A stretch of DNA of 64,000 nucleotides from Loigolactobacillus bifermentans DSM 20003. Lineage in GTDB: Bacteria; Bacillota; Bacilli; Lactobacillales; Lactobacillaceae. The translations under genes were made by a program, and so were the position numbers. Below are positions 1-8,035 of this stretch, piece after piece (position 1 is the first letter of the stretch; each line of letters begins with the position of its first letter). Location: contig NZ_AZDA01000117.1 in NCBI RefSeq assembly GCF_001434575.1, forward strand, positions 31,960-95,959, read 5' to 3'. Below the pieces are notes generated by a model, which ran no database searches, was not told the origin of the DNA, and saw nothing but the letters and a program-made list of their open reading frames with translations.

Positions 1-209
1 TAGCTGCCATATTTCGCTGTTTGTTCAGCGACAATCTCCCAGAGATTATCCTGAGTCAACGGTTTGCGTTTAACTTGGACGCCTTCAGTTGTAATAACAA
101 ATTCCAGTTGCTCATGTTCACGCAACTTCAATGCCTGCCGCACCTCTTTCGGAACTGTGATTTGATTTTTAGTTGTCATTTGAGCCGTCACCTTTGCGAG
201 CGTCTTCAT
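1..209 (-). CDS. AbrB/MazE-type DNA-binding antitoxin, 3' end outside window
   Basis: Reading the minus strand from an ATG at 209 gives at least 69 codons that run off the left edge. The N-terminus contains MTTKNQITVPKEVRQAL, the swapped-hairpin SpoVT/AbrB signature (xxQxTxPKxVRxxL), followed by LREHEQLEFVI and a basic patch VKRKP. Such proteins are transition regulators or antitoxins of type II toxin-antitoxin pairs; the predicted C-terminal segment (DNLWEIVAEQ) is the kind of tail that binds a toxin. A ribosome binding site AAAGGA lies about 10 bases upstream of the ATG. The partner gene, if any, lies beyond the window. The family is clear; the antitoxin role is inference. Confidence 0.72.
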   Translation of the reverse strand, partial: MKTLAKVTAQMTTKNQITVPKEVRQALKLREHEQLEFVITTEGVQVKRKPLTQDNLWEIVAEQTAKYGS

Positions 210-581
210 GCAATCACGTCCTTTCAAAAACTCCTTACATATTCCTTACTATCATTATATAGCAATCGCATTTTTTAACAAGCTAAAGGGCCTTGTCAGA
301 TTTTCCAAATACCACCTAAGCATGCGTGACCAAATTTCGAAATCATTCAATCAAACTAGGGCTGCAAGCCAACATGAATACCGCTCCAGACTGTTTTTAT
401 AAGCTGCTAAACCAATTTAAATTGAATCGGCTTTCTTAATGAATACCATACCATTATGACACCTAAACCAATTTGAATTTAAAACCTCGTCTATGCTATA
501 CTGAACGAAATGAAACAGACCCAAGTTAGCCGGCGCTTCCAAGTGGGAGTGGCGGCTTATTTGAATGAAAGGACGATTTTT
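210..581. promoter_or_regulatory. Gene-free region with promoter and operator-like repeats for the MFS gene
   Basis: No gene is seen between the AbrB start and the first exporter. An extended -10 (TGCTATACT; TATACT at 497-502) is the likely promoter of the exporter. The block TAAACCAATTT occurs twice, at 408-418 and 464-474 (56 bp apart). The first copy continues into the perfect palindrome CAATTTAAATTG (413-424); the second, CAATTTGAATTT (469-480), overlaps the expected -35 position. This arrangement suits a MarR- or TetR-type repressor site, which is inference. A hairpin (about 526-555) lies between the promoter and the likely TTG start at 582. Confidence 0.5.
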
Positions 582-1967
582 TTGCAACAAAAGTTACCAC
601 GCAATGTGAGTTTTAGTATTTTGGCCACTGGCTTGCTCAGTTTTATGGGCATTATGGTGGAAACGTCGTTAAACGTGGCCTTTGTCACGCTGACCAAAAC
701 CTTCCACGTGAATTTAGCCACCATTCAGTGGCTGACCACCGGTAATTTACTGGTGGTCACCATGATCATGCTGACATCCGCCCATTTGATCAAACGTTAT
801 CCGGTTAAAAACCTCTTTATTTTCGCAACAGTAGCCTTTACCGTTGGTTGTTTGTTAGACGGCTTTGCCCAAAACTTCCCGGTCATGCTGCTAGGCCGCT
901 TGATTCAAGCCCTCGGCACTGGCCTGTCCACCCCGCTGATCTTTCACATTATTTTATCCTGTGTGCCACGGAATCGAGTGGCCACCTATAACGGTTTGGC
1001 AGCCATGTTGATCGCGTTGGCCCCCACTTTAGGGCCCACTTATGGCGGCCTGCTTACCTCACTGTTGTCATGGCGCTGGGTGTTCTTCATTCTCCTGCCG
1101 TTTATGGTGATCGTTATTTTATTAGGTGTATTCAATTTAGACCTGCCACCGTTAAAACCAGATGATCAATTTGACGTGCCCGGCTTTGTGATTTTGGCGA
1201 TTGCCTTAACGATTTTCGATTTATCATTTACCGCCGCAGCCAAAGCCGGCTTCAGCTCTTGGCAATTTGGCGGTTTACTGGCCTTAACGGCTGTGCTGGT
1301 GGGCCTTTACATCCTTTACAACCGCCATGCCAAGCGGCATTTAATGGACTTTTCAATTTTCAAAGACCCGCTGATCGTTTGGCATTGGGTCAGCTACTTT
1401 ATTTTGCAATTTATTAACATTGGCTGTGCCTTTATTTTGCCGCAAGTGGTCCAGTATGCATTACACCGCTCTGCTTTTACTGCCGGGCTGTTGGTGCTGC
1501 CAGGCTGTTTAGTCGGGGCGATCGTCGCCCCATTGGCTGGCCGTTGGTTTGATAATTGTCACCGACCAGCGCCGCTGGTCGTTGGCCACTTAGTCCTGCT
1601 GGCTGGGGCCTTGATTTTCGCCTTGATTGGGGAACACACTACAATTTGGACCATTGCGATTTTCTACATTCTCATGCGGGCCGGTTTCGGGTTAGCTTTT
1701 GGCAACACGATCAGCGATGCCAGCCGCTATGTCGACCCTTATCAAAAGGCCGATCTTAACGCCTCATACAACACCAGTCAGCAGTACGCTGGCTCAGTAG
1801 GGACTGGCGTCTTTGCAGCCGTGATCGGTGTTTTTCAAGCAGGCCACACCAATTTAACCACCAGCACCTTACAAGGCGCCATCGCCGACTTTTGGATCAT
1901 CGTGGTCCTGGCCACCATTGCATTGCTTGGTGGGTGGTATAGTTATCGCCACAGCCATTTCATCTAA
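582..1967 (+). CDS. DHA2-family (EmrB/QacA-like) drug:H+ antiporter, copy 1
   Basis: A hydrophobic protein of about 461 residues with the usual 14-helix DHA2 pattern. It contains the early motif LLSFMGIMVETSLNVAF, the motif A-like loop LIKRYPVKNLFIFATVAF, and motif C-like LAPTLGPTYGGLL in helix 5. Members export drugs, dyes or bile salts in exchange for protons. The frame is open back to an ATG at 510, but that ATG sits only about 8 bases after the -10. Alignment with the next gene and the AAAGGA at 568-573 favour the TTG at 582, giving MQQKLPRNVSFSILATG. The neighbouring gene is a close paralogue, so this is a tandem duplication. The substrate is unknown. Confidence 0.85.
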   Translation: MQQKLPRNVSFSILATGLLSFMGIMVETSLNVAFVTLTKTFHVNLATIQWLTTGNLLVVTMIMLTSAHLIKRYPVKNLFIFATVAFTVGCLLDGFAQNFPVMLLGRLIQALGTGLSTPLIFHIILSCVPRNRVATYNGLAAMLIALAPTLGPTYGGLLTSLLSWRWVFFILLPFMVIVILLGVFNLDLPPLKPDDQFDVPGFVILAIALTIFDLSFTAAAKAGFSSWQFGGLLALTAVLVGLYILYNRHAKRHLMDFSIFKDPLIVWHWVSYFILQFINIGCAFILPQVVQYALHRSAFTAGLLVLPGCLVGAIVAPLAGRWFDNCHRPAPLVVGHLVLLAGALIFALIGEHTTIWTIAIFYILMRAGFGLAFGNTISDASRYVDPYQKADLNASYNTSQQYAGSVGTGVFAAVIGVFQAGHTNLTTSTLQGAIADFWIIVVLATIALLGGWYSYRHSHFI

Positions 1968-1970
1968 ATT

Positions 1971-2087
1971 GTGGTATACTAATCTTAAATCAAATTGACT
2001 CACGTTAACCGTAAATTCCGGGAAGCCTGGCTTCCGTGTTGGGGATCTGCGGTTTTTTTATTTGATGATATTTTAAATGAAAGTAGT
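1971..2087 (+). promoter_or_regulatory. Promoter and terminator-like leader of MFS copy 2
   Basis: A second extended -10 (TGGTATACT; TATACT at 1975-1980) begins 8 bases after the first exporter stops. The following leader holds a hairpin GGAAG-CCTGG-CTTCC (2021-2035) nested in AACCG (2007-2011) / CGGTT (2050-2054), followed directly by a T run (2053-2059). That is the form of an intrinsic terminator placed upstream of a coding region, i.e. a possible attenuator. No regulator binding site is recognised. Confidence 0.5.
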
Positions 2088-3479
2088 GTGAACACTTTGG
2101 AACAACGCTTACCACGCCGGGTCATTCTCAGCATTATGGCCACCGGCTTACTGAGTTTTATGGGCATTTTAGTCGAAACGTCGTTAAACGTGGCCTTTGC
2201 CACTTTAACGCATACCATGCACGTCAATCTCGCCACCATTCAATGGCTGACCACAGGCTATTTACTCGTGGTGACCATGGTGATGCTGGCGTCAGCGCAC
2301 CTGATCAAACGCTATCCGGTTAAAACGCTTTTTATTTTTGCGATTACTTGCTTTACCATTGGTTGCTTAATGAACGCCTTGGCACAAAATTTTCTCACCA
2401 TGTTGATTGGACGCCTGATCCAGGCGTTTGCCACCGGGCTTTCCACGCCACTGATGTTCCACATTATTTTGGCCAGCGTGCCCCGGCAGCGCATCGCCAC
2501 CTATAATGGGCTGGCCGCGATGATGATTGCCGCCGCCCCAGCTTTAGGCCCTACGTATGGTGGTTTGCTCACCTCGCTGTGGTCTTGGCGCTGGATTTTC
2601 TTAGTCCTCATGCCATTGATCGTCATCGTCTTTTTCATGGGCCTGTTCAATTTAGATCTACCAGCTTTGAAACCTGATGATCAATTTGACGGGTTCGGTT
2701 TCATCTTATTAGCCGCTGGTTTTACCGCATTAGACCTAGCCTTTGGGCAAGCTGCGCAGCGCGGCTTTTTGAATTGGCAGTTTGGCGGCTTGTTCCTCCT
2801 TACCGTCGTATTGGTCCTTAGCTATAGCGCCTACAATCGGCAGTCCCAGCGGCATCTGATCGACTTTTCCATTTTCAAAACAAAGTTGATCACTTGGCAT
2901 TTATTAGGCTACTTCTTATTACAATTTATCAATATTGGTTTAGCCTTTGTGCTGCCACAGGTCGTGCAATACGTGTTACACCAATCCGCCTTTACCGCCG
3001 GTATGCTGGTGCTCCCTGGCTCATTATTAGGCGCCATTGCCGCACCCTTTGCCGGGCGTTGGCTCGATAATAGTGCCCGCCCTATTCCGATTATCATCGG
3101 CCACTGGCTCTTTCTAGCCGGTGCCGCCGCCTTTGCCATTTGGGGCCATCAACCAACGTTGCTGACGATTGCTTTATTTTACAGCCTGTTACGCATGGGG
3201 TTCGCCTTGGCCTTTGGGAACAGCATTAGTGACGCCAGCCGCTACGTCCAGCCACAACAAAAGGCTGACATTAACGCGGCCTTTAACACCAGCCAACAGT
3301 ACGCTGGTTCTTTAGGAACAGGTGTCTTCGCAGCCGTCATTGGCCTCACCCAACAAAGTCACGCTGATGTGGCGGTTACCACACTAACCGGCGCCCAAAT
3401 TGACTATTGGCTGATCTGCGGCTTAGCTGCCATTGCCTTATTCGCCGCTTGGCGCAGCTACCGCCAAACGCAACGTTAA
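2088..3479 (+). CDS. DHA2-family (EmrB/QacA-like) drug:H+ antiporter, copy 2
   Basis: A paralogue of the preceding exporter, with near-identical stretches throughout (for example LLSFMGILVETSLNVAF, LIKRYPVKTLFIFA, ALGPTYGGLLTSL, FGNSISDASRYV). The protein is about 463 residues with 14 predicted membrane helices. The frame is open from 1995, but that part is leader sequence without a ribosome binding site. GTG at 2088 (after GAAAG at 2079-2083) or TTG at 2097 is more likely; the paralogue alignment fits TTG. It has its own promoter and a terminator-like leader, so the two copies may be regulated differently. The start is uncertain; the family is not. Confidence 0.83.
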   Translation: MNTLEQRLPRRVILSIMATGLLSFMGILVETSLNVAFATLTHTMHVNLATIQWLTTGYLLVVTMVMLASAHLIKRYPVKTLFIFAITCFTIGCLMNALAQNFLTMLIGRLIQAFATGLSTPLMFHIILASVPRQRIATYNGLAAMMIAAAPALGPTYGGLLTSLWSWRWIFLVLMPLIVIVFFMGLFNLDLPALKPDDQFDGFGFILLAAGFTALDLAFGQAAQRGFLNWQFGGLFLLTVVLVLSYSAYNRQSQRHLIDFSIFKTKLITWHLLGYFLLQFINIGLAFVLPQVVQYVLHQSAFTAGMLVLPGSLLGAIAAPFAGRWLDNSARPIPIIIGHWLFLAGAAAFAIWGHQPTLLTIALFYSLLRMGFALAFGNSISDASRYVQPQQKADINAAFNTSQQYAGSLGTGVFAAVIGLTQQSHADVAVTTLTGAQIDYWLICGLAAIALFAAWRSYRQTQR

Positions 3480-3486
3480 CATTTAA

Positions 3487-3511
3487 AGTCGCCACGAGGC
3501 GGCTTTTTTCG
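3487..3511 (+). terminator. Terminator of the exporter pair
   Basis: AGTCGCC-ACGA-GGCGGCT followed by TTTTTT, eight bases after the stop codon of the second exporter. Confidence 0.85.
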
Positions 3512-3518
3512 TTGCATC

Positions 3519-3552
3519 AAAAAAAGTCCAATCGCGCCAACGCAATCGGACT
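3519..3552 (-). terminator. Terminator for the minus-strand redox operon
   Basis: Read on the minus strand: AGTCC, an interrupted GC-rich stem, then GGACT followed by seven T. It lies about 210 bases past the end of the 2Fe-2S reductase. A second stem AGGCGCC / GGCGCCT (about 3555-3593) sits just upstream in the same transcript. Bases 3553-3764 otherwise hold nothing recognisable. Confidence 0.6.
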
Positions 3553-3764
3553 CTAGGCGCCTCCGTGCAAGCGGCGCGGCGCCTTTGATCAGCTACAATT
3601 GCCTGCAACCGCACCTGATCAATCAGAAAGTTTTGAATCTTGAGGCCACTCACTACCTCAAGCAGAGTATACCCGAGCCAGCGTCTGAAACACAACTATT
3701 CTGCTCGGTAAAAAGTTCAAAAATTTCAGCTTCTAAATTTTCATGCGACCATTATCAGCCTATT

Positions 3765-4973
3765 TTAGCCAAACTGATCTGCCAAATCATGAATGGGTAC
3801 CTCGACAGTCAGATCACTTGTTGGATACGTGACACAGGTGTGAATATAGCCATAGTCCTGATCTGCTTTGCGGCGACCATCTTTAACAATTGGTGCAAAG
3901 ACCTCTCCCGTCACCAAGCGTGAGCGGCAAATACCACAGTCCCCACTACGACACAATGATGGTGCGACAATGCCGGCACGCTCCATCGCGACCAAAACAG
4001 ATTCATCACTTCGAGCAGGAATCGTACGGGTTTTGTCTTGTAATAAGACTGTCATTTGAAAAACTTTACCTTTGGCTGTCTGTGGATAGCCTGGTAATTG
4101 ATCTGGAGCACCACCATTACCGCTTAATTCATGCCGTACTCGGCCGGCAGGTAGCTTCAATTTTAAAACTTCTTGATCAATGAACTGATACATGCCTTCT
4201 GGCCCACAAACAAAAATGGAGTAAGGGGTTGTCGGTGCATACTTACGGATCAAATCTGCTGTGATAAAACCCGATTCATAGCCGGGGACTTGTTCATCAC
4301 TCAGAACATGGACTACCTTAATCCGATCACTTTGTTGCACTAACTGATCAAATTCAGTATCTAATAAAATTTGATCGTGTGTTCGGCTGCCGTAAAGCAA
4401 GGTCAGATCGACCGATTCTGTCCCATCCACAATTGCTTGCGCCAACGCATAGAACGGTGTGATCCCACTCCCACCAGCTAAACCAACGATGGTTGATTGA
4501 TCACGTAATGGTTGTACGTATAATTCACCTGCTGGTGCCGAGGTTTCAATCTGTGTCCCGACTTGCCAGTTCTTGAAAATATAAGGGGTCACAAACCCAT
4601 TTGGGACTAACTTAATGGTTAAAACATACTGATCTTTTAAAGCCAAAGCGGGTGCCGAGCGAATTGCGTAAGCCCGGGTCACATAGCTTTGCTCAATCTG
4701 AAGCCGGACACTCAGATACTGGCCAGCTCGAAAATAGGCCAAGTGTTGGGTGCCTCGAGTCGTATCTGGTTCTAAAACATAACTTCTAGCATTATCAAAA
4801 TGTTCAATTACCTTTACAATACGTAAATATTGGCTTTCTGGATGCAAGGCTTGTGCTAATTGATTCATGGGTAGCTGTTGTGTCGTTAGTGGCGTTGCTG
4901 GTGCTGCTGCAATTTTCGCTGCCCGCATTTGTTTAATTTGATCTAATGCCGCCAAACCCGTTTGTTTAGCCAT
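3765..4973 (-). CDS. Ferredoxin-NAD(P)H reductase-like flavoprotein with C-terminal 2Fe-2S domain
   Basis: 402 residues. A poorly conserved N-terminal segment (about 1-45) is followed by an FAD-binding barrel with RAYAIRSAP (about 100), an NAD(P) lobe with GLAGGSGITPFYAL (about 165) and FVCGPEGMY, and a plant-type 2Fe-2S ferredoxin domain with CRSGDCGIC plus a downstream Cys in IHTCVTYP. This layout moves electrons between NAD(P)H, FAD and an iron-sulfur cluster, as in class IA oxygenase reductases, but no oxygenase is nearby. The start overlaps the end of the upstream flavoprotein by 8 bases (ATGGCTAA), so translation is coupled and the two probably form one redox system. The direction of electron flow and the final acceptor are unknown. 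Confidence 0.82.
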   Translation of the reverse strand: MAKQTGLAALDQIKQMRAAKIAAAPATPLTTQQLPMNQLAQALHPESQYLRIVKVIEHFDNARSYVLEPDTTRGTQHLAYFRAGQYLSVRLQIEQSYVTRAYAIRSAPALALKDQYVLTIKLVPNGFVTPYIFKNWQVGTQIETSAPAGELYVQPLRDQSTIVGLAGGSGITPFYALAQAIVDGTESVDLTLLYGSRTHDQILLDTEFDQLVQQSDRIKVVHVLSDEQVPGYESGFITADLIRKYAPTTPYSIFVCGPEGMYQFIDQEVLKLKLPAGRVRHELSGNGGAPDQLPGYPQTAKGKVFQMTVLLQDKTRTIPARSDESVLVAMERAGIVAPSLCRSGDCGICRSRLVTGEVFAPIVKDGRRKADQDYGYIHTCVTYPTSDLTVEVPIHDLADQFG

Positions 4974-6501
4974 GCGTAACCCCTTCTTTCACGATTTCAT
5001 CACTCACAATTTTTGCTGCAATATAACCTGATTGATAGGCTGAACTATAGCCATCTAATAAAAAGCCAGCGCCGCCACAGAAATGCAAACCTGGAATTGA
5101 TTCATCCTCTGCTTTAAAACCCGCAGTTCGGCCTAACAACTGATCCCACGGCTGACCATAATAACCGTAAATATCACCACCAGGACTACGTAAATAACGT
5201 GCAAAAGTAGCTGGCGCTGCAATTTCAATTTCCTCAATGGCATCTTGAATGTGCACACCTGTCGCTTGTTCGTACTGTGTTATGACTTCCTGCGCCACTT
5301 GCGTTTTCACTTTTTCATATTGGTCGACGGTTACATCATCCCAAGCACGGTCGCGATAAAGCTTTGTGGCATATAAAATTGAAGTCCCTGCCGGCGAACA
5401 TTCGGGCAAAACTTTATTCAAGCAATTCATAATTGTAAAATTATTATGGGTTCGATTATCCATTTCCGCAAACTGCTGGCGTGAATCCGCTGTATCTGCC
5501 ATAAATACACTGTAGTCTTCAATACCGAGTTCTTCCGGTGATCGGTTCAATCCAAAATAAACCAAAAAACCGCTGGTACCGATCTGCCGGGCATGCGCTA
5601 ACTGTAACGCTTGCTTGGGCACTGCCGTTGCTGGCAACATTTTTTGGTAGACCATATGTGGCATGATGTCGCAAATAACTTGTTTTGCAGTGATTTTTCG
5701 GTCGCCGATTTGTACCCCGGTCACACGCCCCTGATCGACAGTCAGTGCGGTTACTTCTGTATTAAACCAAGCATCCCCACCATGATCCAGTACAACTTGA
5801 ACCAGCGCCGTCGATAGTTCATGCGACCGATTTTCCGGAACATAAGCATCTAGCATCACATAGGCGGCTAACATTGTCGAAAAATAAGCAAACTCAAACT
5901 CATCTCCCGGAATCCCCATGTAACACCAATACGCCATCATAATTGACTGTGCCTTTTTTGGAATCCCCAAGGTAGCCAATACTTGTTGATAAGGCTGTGT
6001 TCCATACAGTAAAAAATGCGGATATTTTTGATCTAACGCCTGCCAATCTATTTGTTCAGGCGCAGCTTGCAACTCTCGCAGTGCCAGCAAACCTTCACCT
6101 GCAATATTAAAAAATGCGGTGACACTGGCACGGCTACCAGGTACCAAATGTTCCATTTGGTCAATAAAAGCCTGCCGCCCCGCCGGCATTTTAGCATCAA
6201 AATGATCAGCGCCTGTATTGATCATCCGATAAACATCCGGAACTGGATGAAGCTTAACTTTTAAACCCAACCAGTCGAATAATTGCCGTATATTACCAGG
6301 TTGTGTCTTAGGCCCATAACTCGATAATTCATGTAAAGCAGGTTCAAATTCAAAACGACCACGGGTAAAACTTGTTGCGGCCCCACCAGGTAAATTGTGC
6401 CGTTCAATTAAAAGTGTTTTTAACCCTTTTTTAGCTGCTGTTGCAGCGGCTGCTAAGCCCCCATTGCCAGCACCAACTACAATTACATCATAAGTTGCCA
6501 T
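4966..6501 (-). CDS. Phytoene-desaturase-like FAD-dependent oxidoreductase
   Basis: About 511 residues. The N-terminus is a dinucleotide-binding Rossmann motif, VIVVGAGNGGLAAAATAAKKG, then IERHNLPGGAATSF, typical of the CrtI / retinol saturase / amine oxidase superfamily. The C-terminal FAD motif is PGLHFCGGAGFLLDGYSSAYQSGYIAA. These enzymes desaturate, saturate or isomerise lipophilic double bonds. No carotenoid genes are present, so a carotenoid role is unlikely; an unsaturated lipid or cofactor substrate is more plausible. The ATG at 6501 has GGAGG 11 bases upstream; an in-frame TTG at 6519 lies inside that ribosome binding site and is rejected. The gene is coupled to the downstream 2Fe-2S reductase and divergent from a GntR regulator. 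Confidence 0.78.
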   Translation of the reverse strand: MATYDVIVVGAGNGGLAAAATAAKKGLKTLLIERHNLPGGAATSFTRGRFEFEPALHELSSYGPKTQPGNIRQLFDWLGLKVKLHPVPDVYRMINTGADHFDAKMPAGRQAFIDQMEHLVPGSRASVTAFFNIAGEGLLALRELQAAPEQIDWQALDQKYPHFLLYGTQPYQQVLATLGIPKKAQSIMMAYWCYMGIPGDEFEFAYFSTMLAAYVMLDAYVPENRSHELSTALVQVVLDHGGDAWFNTEVTALTVDQGRVTGVQIGDRKITAKQVICDIMPHMVYQKMLPATAVPKQALQLAHARQIGTSGFLVYFGLNRSPEELGIEDYSVFMADTADSRQQFAEMDNRTHNNFTIMNCLNKVLPECSPAGTSILYATKLYRDRAWDDVTVDQYEKVKTQVAQEVITQYEQATGVHIQDAIEEIEIAAPATFARYLRSPGGDIYGYYGQPWDQLLGRTAGFKAEDESIPGLHFCGGAGFLLDGYSSAYQSGYIAAKIVSDEIVKEGVTHG

Positions 6502-6705
6502 TGTTTTTATTGCCTCCAATCGCTAAAATAAGAATCGATCAACACCTACATTATTGGCACGCCAGATTATGATGTAAACGTTTAATATCTAAAATACGCA
6601 CTTTTAACAGCTTTTTTACAAACTGGTTCTTGGTATGACCAGATTAATAATTTGTAATTTTTTATAAGTAATTCATGACAACTCGCATCCTAACAGGAGG
6701 TTCTT
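6502..6705. promoter_or_regulatory. Divergent control region with FadR-type operator
   Basis: The intergenic region between the redox operon and the GntR gene contains TGGTATGACCA at 6631-6641. This matches the TNGTNNNACNA operator form used by the FadR/FCD branch of the GntR family. A second half-site, CTGGT at 6623-6627, pairs with ACCAG at 6638-6642. The site lies about 65 bases before the regulator start, so it can serve both directions. Assignment to the adjacent regulator is inference. Confidence 0.55.
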
Positions 6706-7416
6706 ATGCATTTCAAACCAATTCAAGCACCTACCTCAGTTGACCTATTTATGGATCAAATTAAAACTGCCATTTTAACTGGCGCTTTACAACCAGGCGA
6801 AAAATTACCTAGTGAACGCGAATTATGCCAACAACTTAAAGTCAGTCGTGCCGTGATCAACACGGGCTTTCGACGTTTAGCTGCGTTACATTTCATCACA
6901 ATGCAACCTCGTAAAGGCAACTTTGTGGCAGACTATTGGCTTGAAGGTGGTCTGGCAACACTAAATGAAATCATCAACTTTCGCAACGGTAACTATCGCC
7001 CTTCACTTTTAAAATCGATCTTTGAAGTCCGCTTATCGCTAGAAATGGCTATTTTTAAACTAGCAACGCAACGACAAGATGCCCACCATTTACAGCAAGC
7101 CACACAAATACTTGACCAAATCGAACTCACACAAGACGCTACCCAATTAGCCAGCCTATATTTTGATTTTATTCACACAATGGCACTTGCTTCCAGTAAC
7201 GCCGTTTATCCCATGCTGATCACTAATTTTAAACCGATTTACGAAACACTAGGTCGTTGGCTATTTGAAGAAGTAACAATCACTGAAATGAGCCATCATC
7301 ATCAACAGGAATTAAAAGAATTACAAGATGTGCAAGCTGGTAATTTATCGGCCGTTGAGCAGGATGTCCAAGCCTTTATTCAGTGGACGTTAACACAACT
7401 ATTAGCCATCCAATGA
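6706..7416 (+). CDS. GntR family regulator, FadR/FCD subfamily
   Basis: 236 residues. The N-terminal winged helix contains LTGALQPGEKLPSERELCQQLKVSRAVINTGFRRLAALHFI, the GntR signature (GxxLPSERxLxxxLxVSRxxVxxxLxxL). The C-terminal part is all-helical and resembles an FCD ligand domain, with RLSLEMAIFKLA as its first helix. FCD regulators usually sense organic acids or acyl compounds. AGGAGG lies 6 bases before the ATG. Divergence from the FAD / 2Fe-2S operon suggests that it controls those genes. The ligand is not deducible. Confidence 0.85.
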   Translation: MHFKPIQAPTSVDLFMDQIKTAILTGALQPGEKLPSERELCQQLKVSRAVINTGFRRLAALHFITMQPRKGNFVADYWLEGGLATLNEIINFRNGNYRPSLLKSIFEVRLSLEMAIFKLATQRQDAHHLQQATQILDQIELTQDATQLASLYFDFIHTMALASSNAVYPMLITNFKPIYETLGRWLFEEVTITEMSHHHQQELKELQDVQAGNLSAVEQDVQAFIQWTLTQLLAIQ

Positions 7417-7987
7417 CATATTAGGTCAATTTAGGCCTGAATTATTCCAAAAAAAATAGCACCAGATGCCAGGCTTCGCATCTCGTACTATACTTCGTTC
7501 ATCTTTAACTGCGCAATTATTTTAGACTAATTAACACATAAAAAAGCCAATCGCTACTGCAATAGCAATTGGATCAGTCGTTTGATTCTAAGCACTGAAT
7601 CTGATTGTGGTTGCCTAGCTTTCGCTTTGCAGGCCATGCAAGGTCATCTGCGGAATCAGACGAACCTGCTTAGTTCAGTCTACCAAGCAAACTGAGCATA
7701 CGTCAACACAACAACTTATAACACCTTAAAAGCACTGGCTACGTTTAGCCTGATAAAAAATGGCCCTGTAAACGTACTTATCTTCACCGATAAATAAGAC
7801 AACCAATCGCTGGACAGCCGCCTGAGTCACTATGCTAGACTAAGGATGCATGAAGCGAATCCGAGTAGTCACATAATCGCTTTAAACAATGAACATAATC
7901 AACTTCTCAAATAATAACCACCTACTTTTTGCGTAACTTATTAATAAGCTGATTTAATTTTATTAATTTGTAAAGGTGGTCTTAATT
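7417..7987. other. Gene-free stretch with a minus-strand terminator
   Basis: No convincing coding region is seen on either strand over about 570 bases. At 7540-7572 a hairpin (CCAATCGCTA / TAGCAATTGG) is followed, on the minus strand, by a T run. It looks like an intrinsic terminator, yet no minus-strand gene precedes it. This may mark a decayed gene or an unannotated small RNA between about 7573 and 7900. The palindrome CTTATTAATAAG occurs near 7937 and again in front of rpsF. Confidence 0.4.
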
Positions 7988-8035
7988 ATGCAATATTATG
8001 TTCAAACAAAGCGTCTAGAAGTGATTTGTCTATGA
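7988..8035 (+). CDS. 15-codon leader ORF before the ART-like gene
   Basis: ATG at 7988 is preceded by AAAGGTGG and opens a 15-residue frame (MQYYVQTKRLEVICL) whose stop TGA overlaps the next ATG as ATGA (8032-8035). It may be a coupled leader peptide or the remnant of a larger upstream gene. No family is recognised. Confidence 0.3.
   Translation: MQYYVQTKRLEVICL

Noticed and set aside
696..712. parS-like CCACGTGAA in the first exporter
   Set aside because: Only the core is shared; the flanks do not match.
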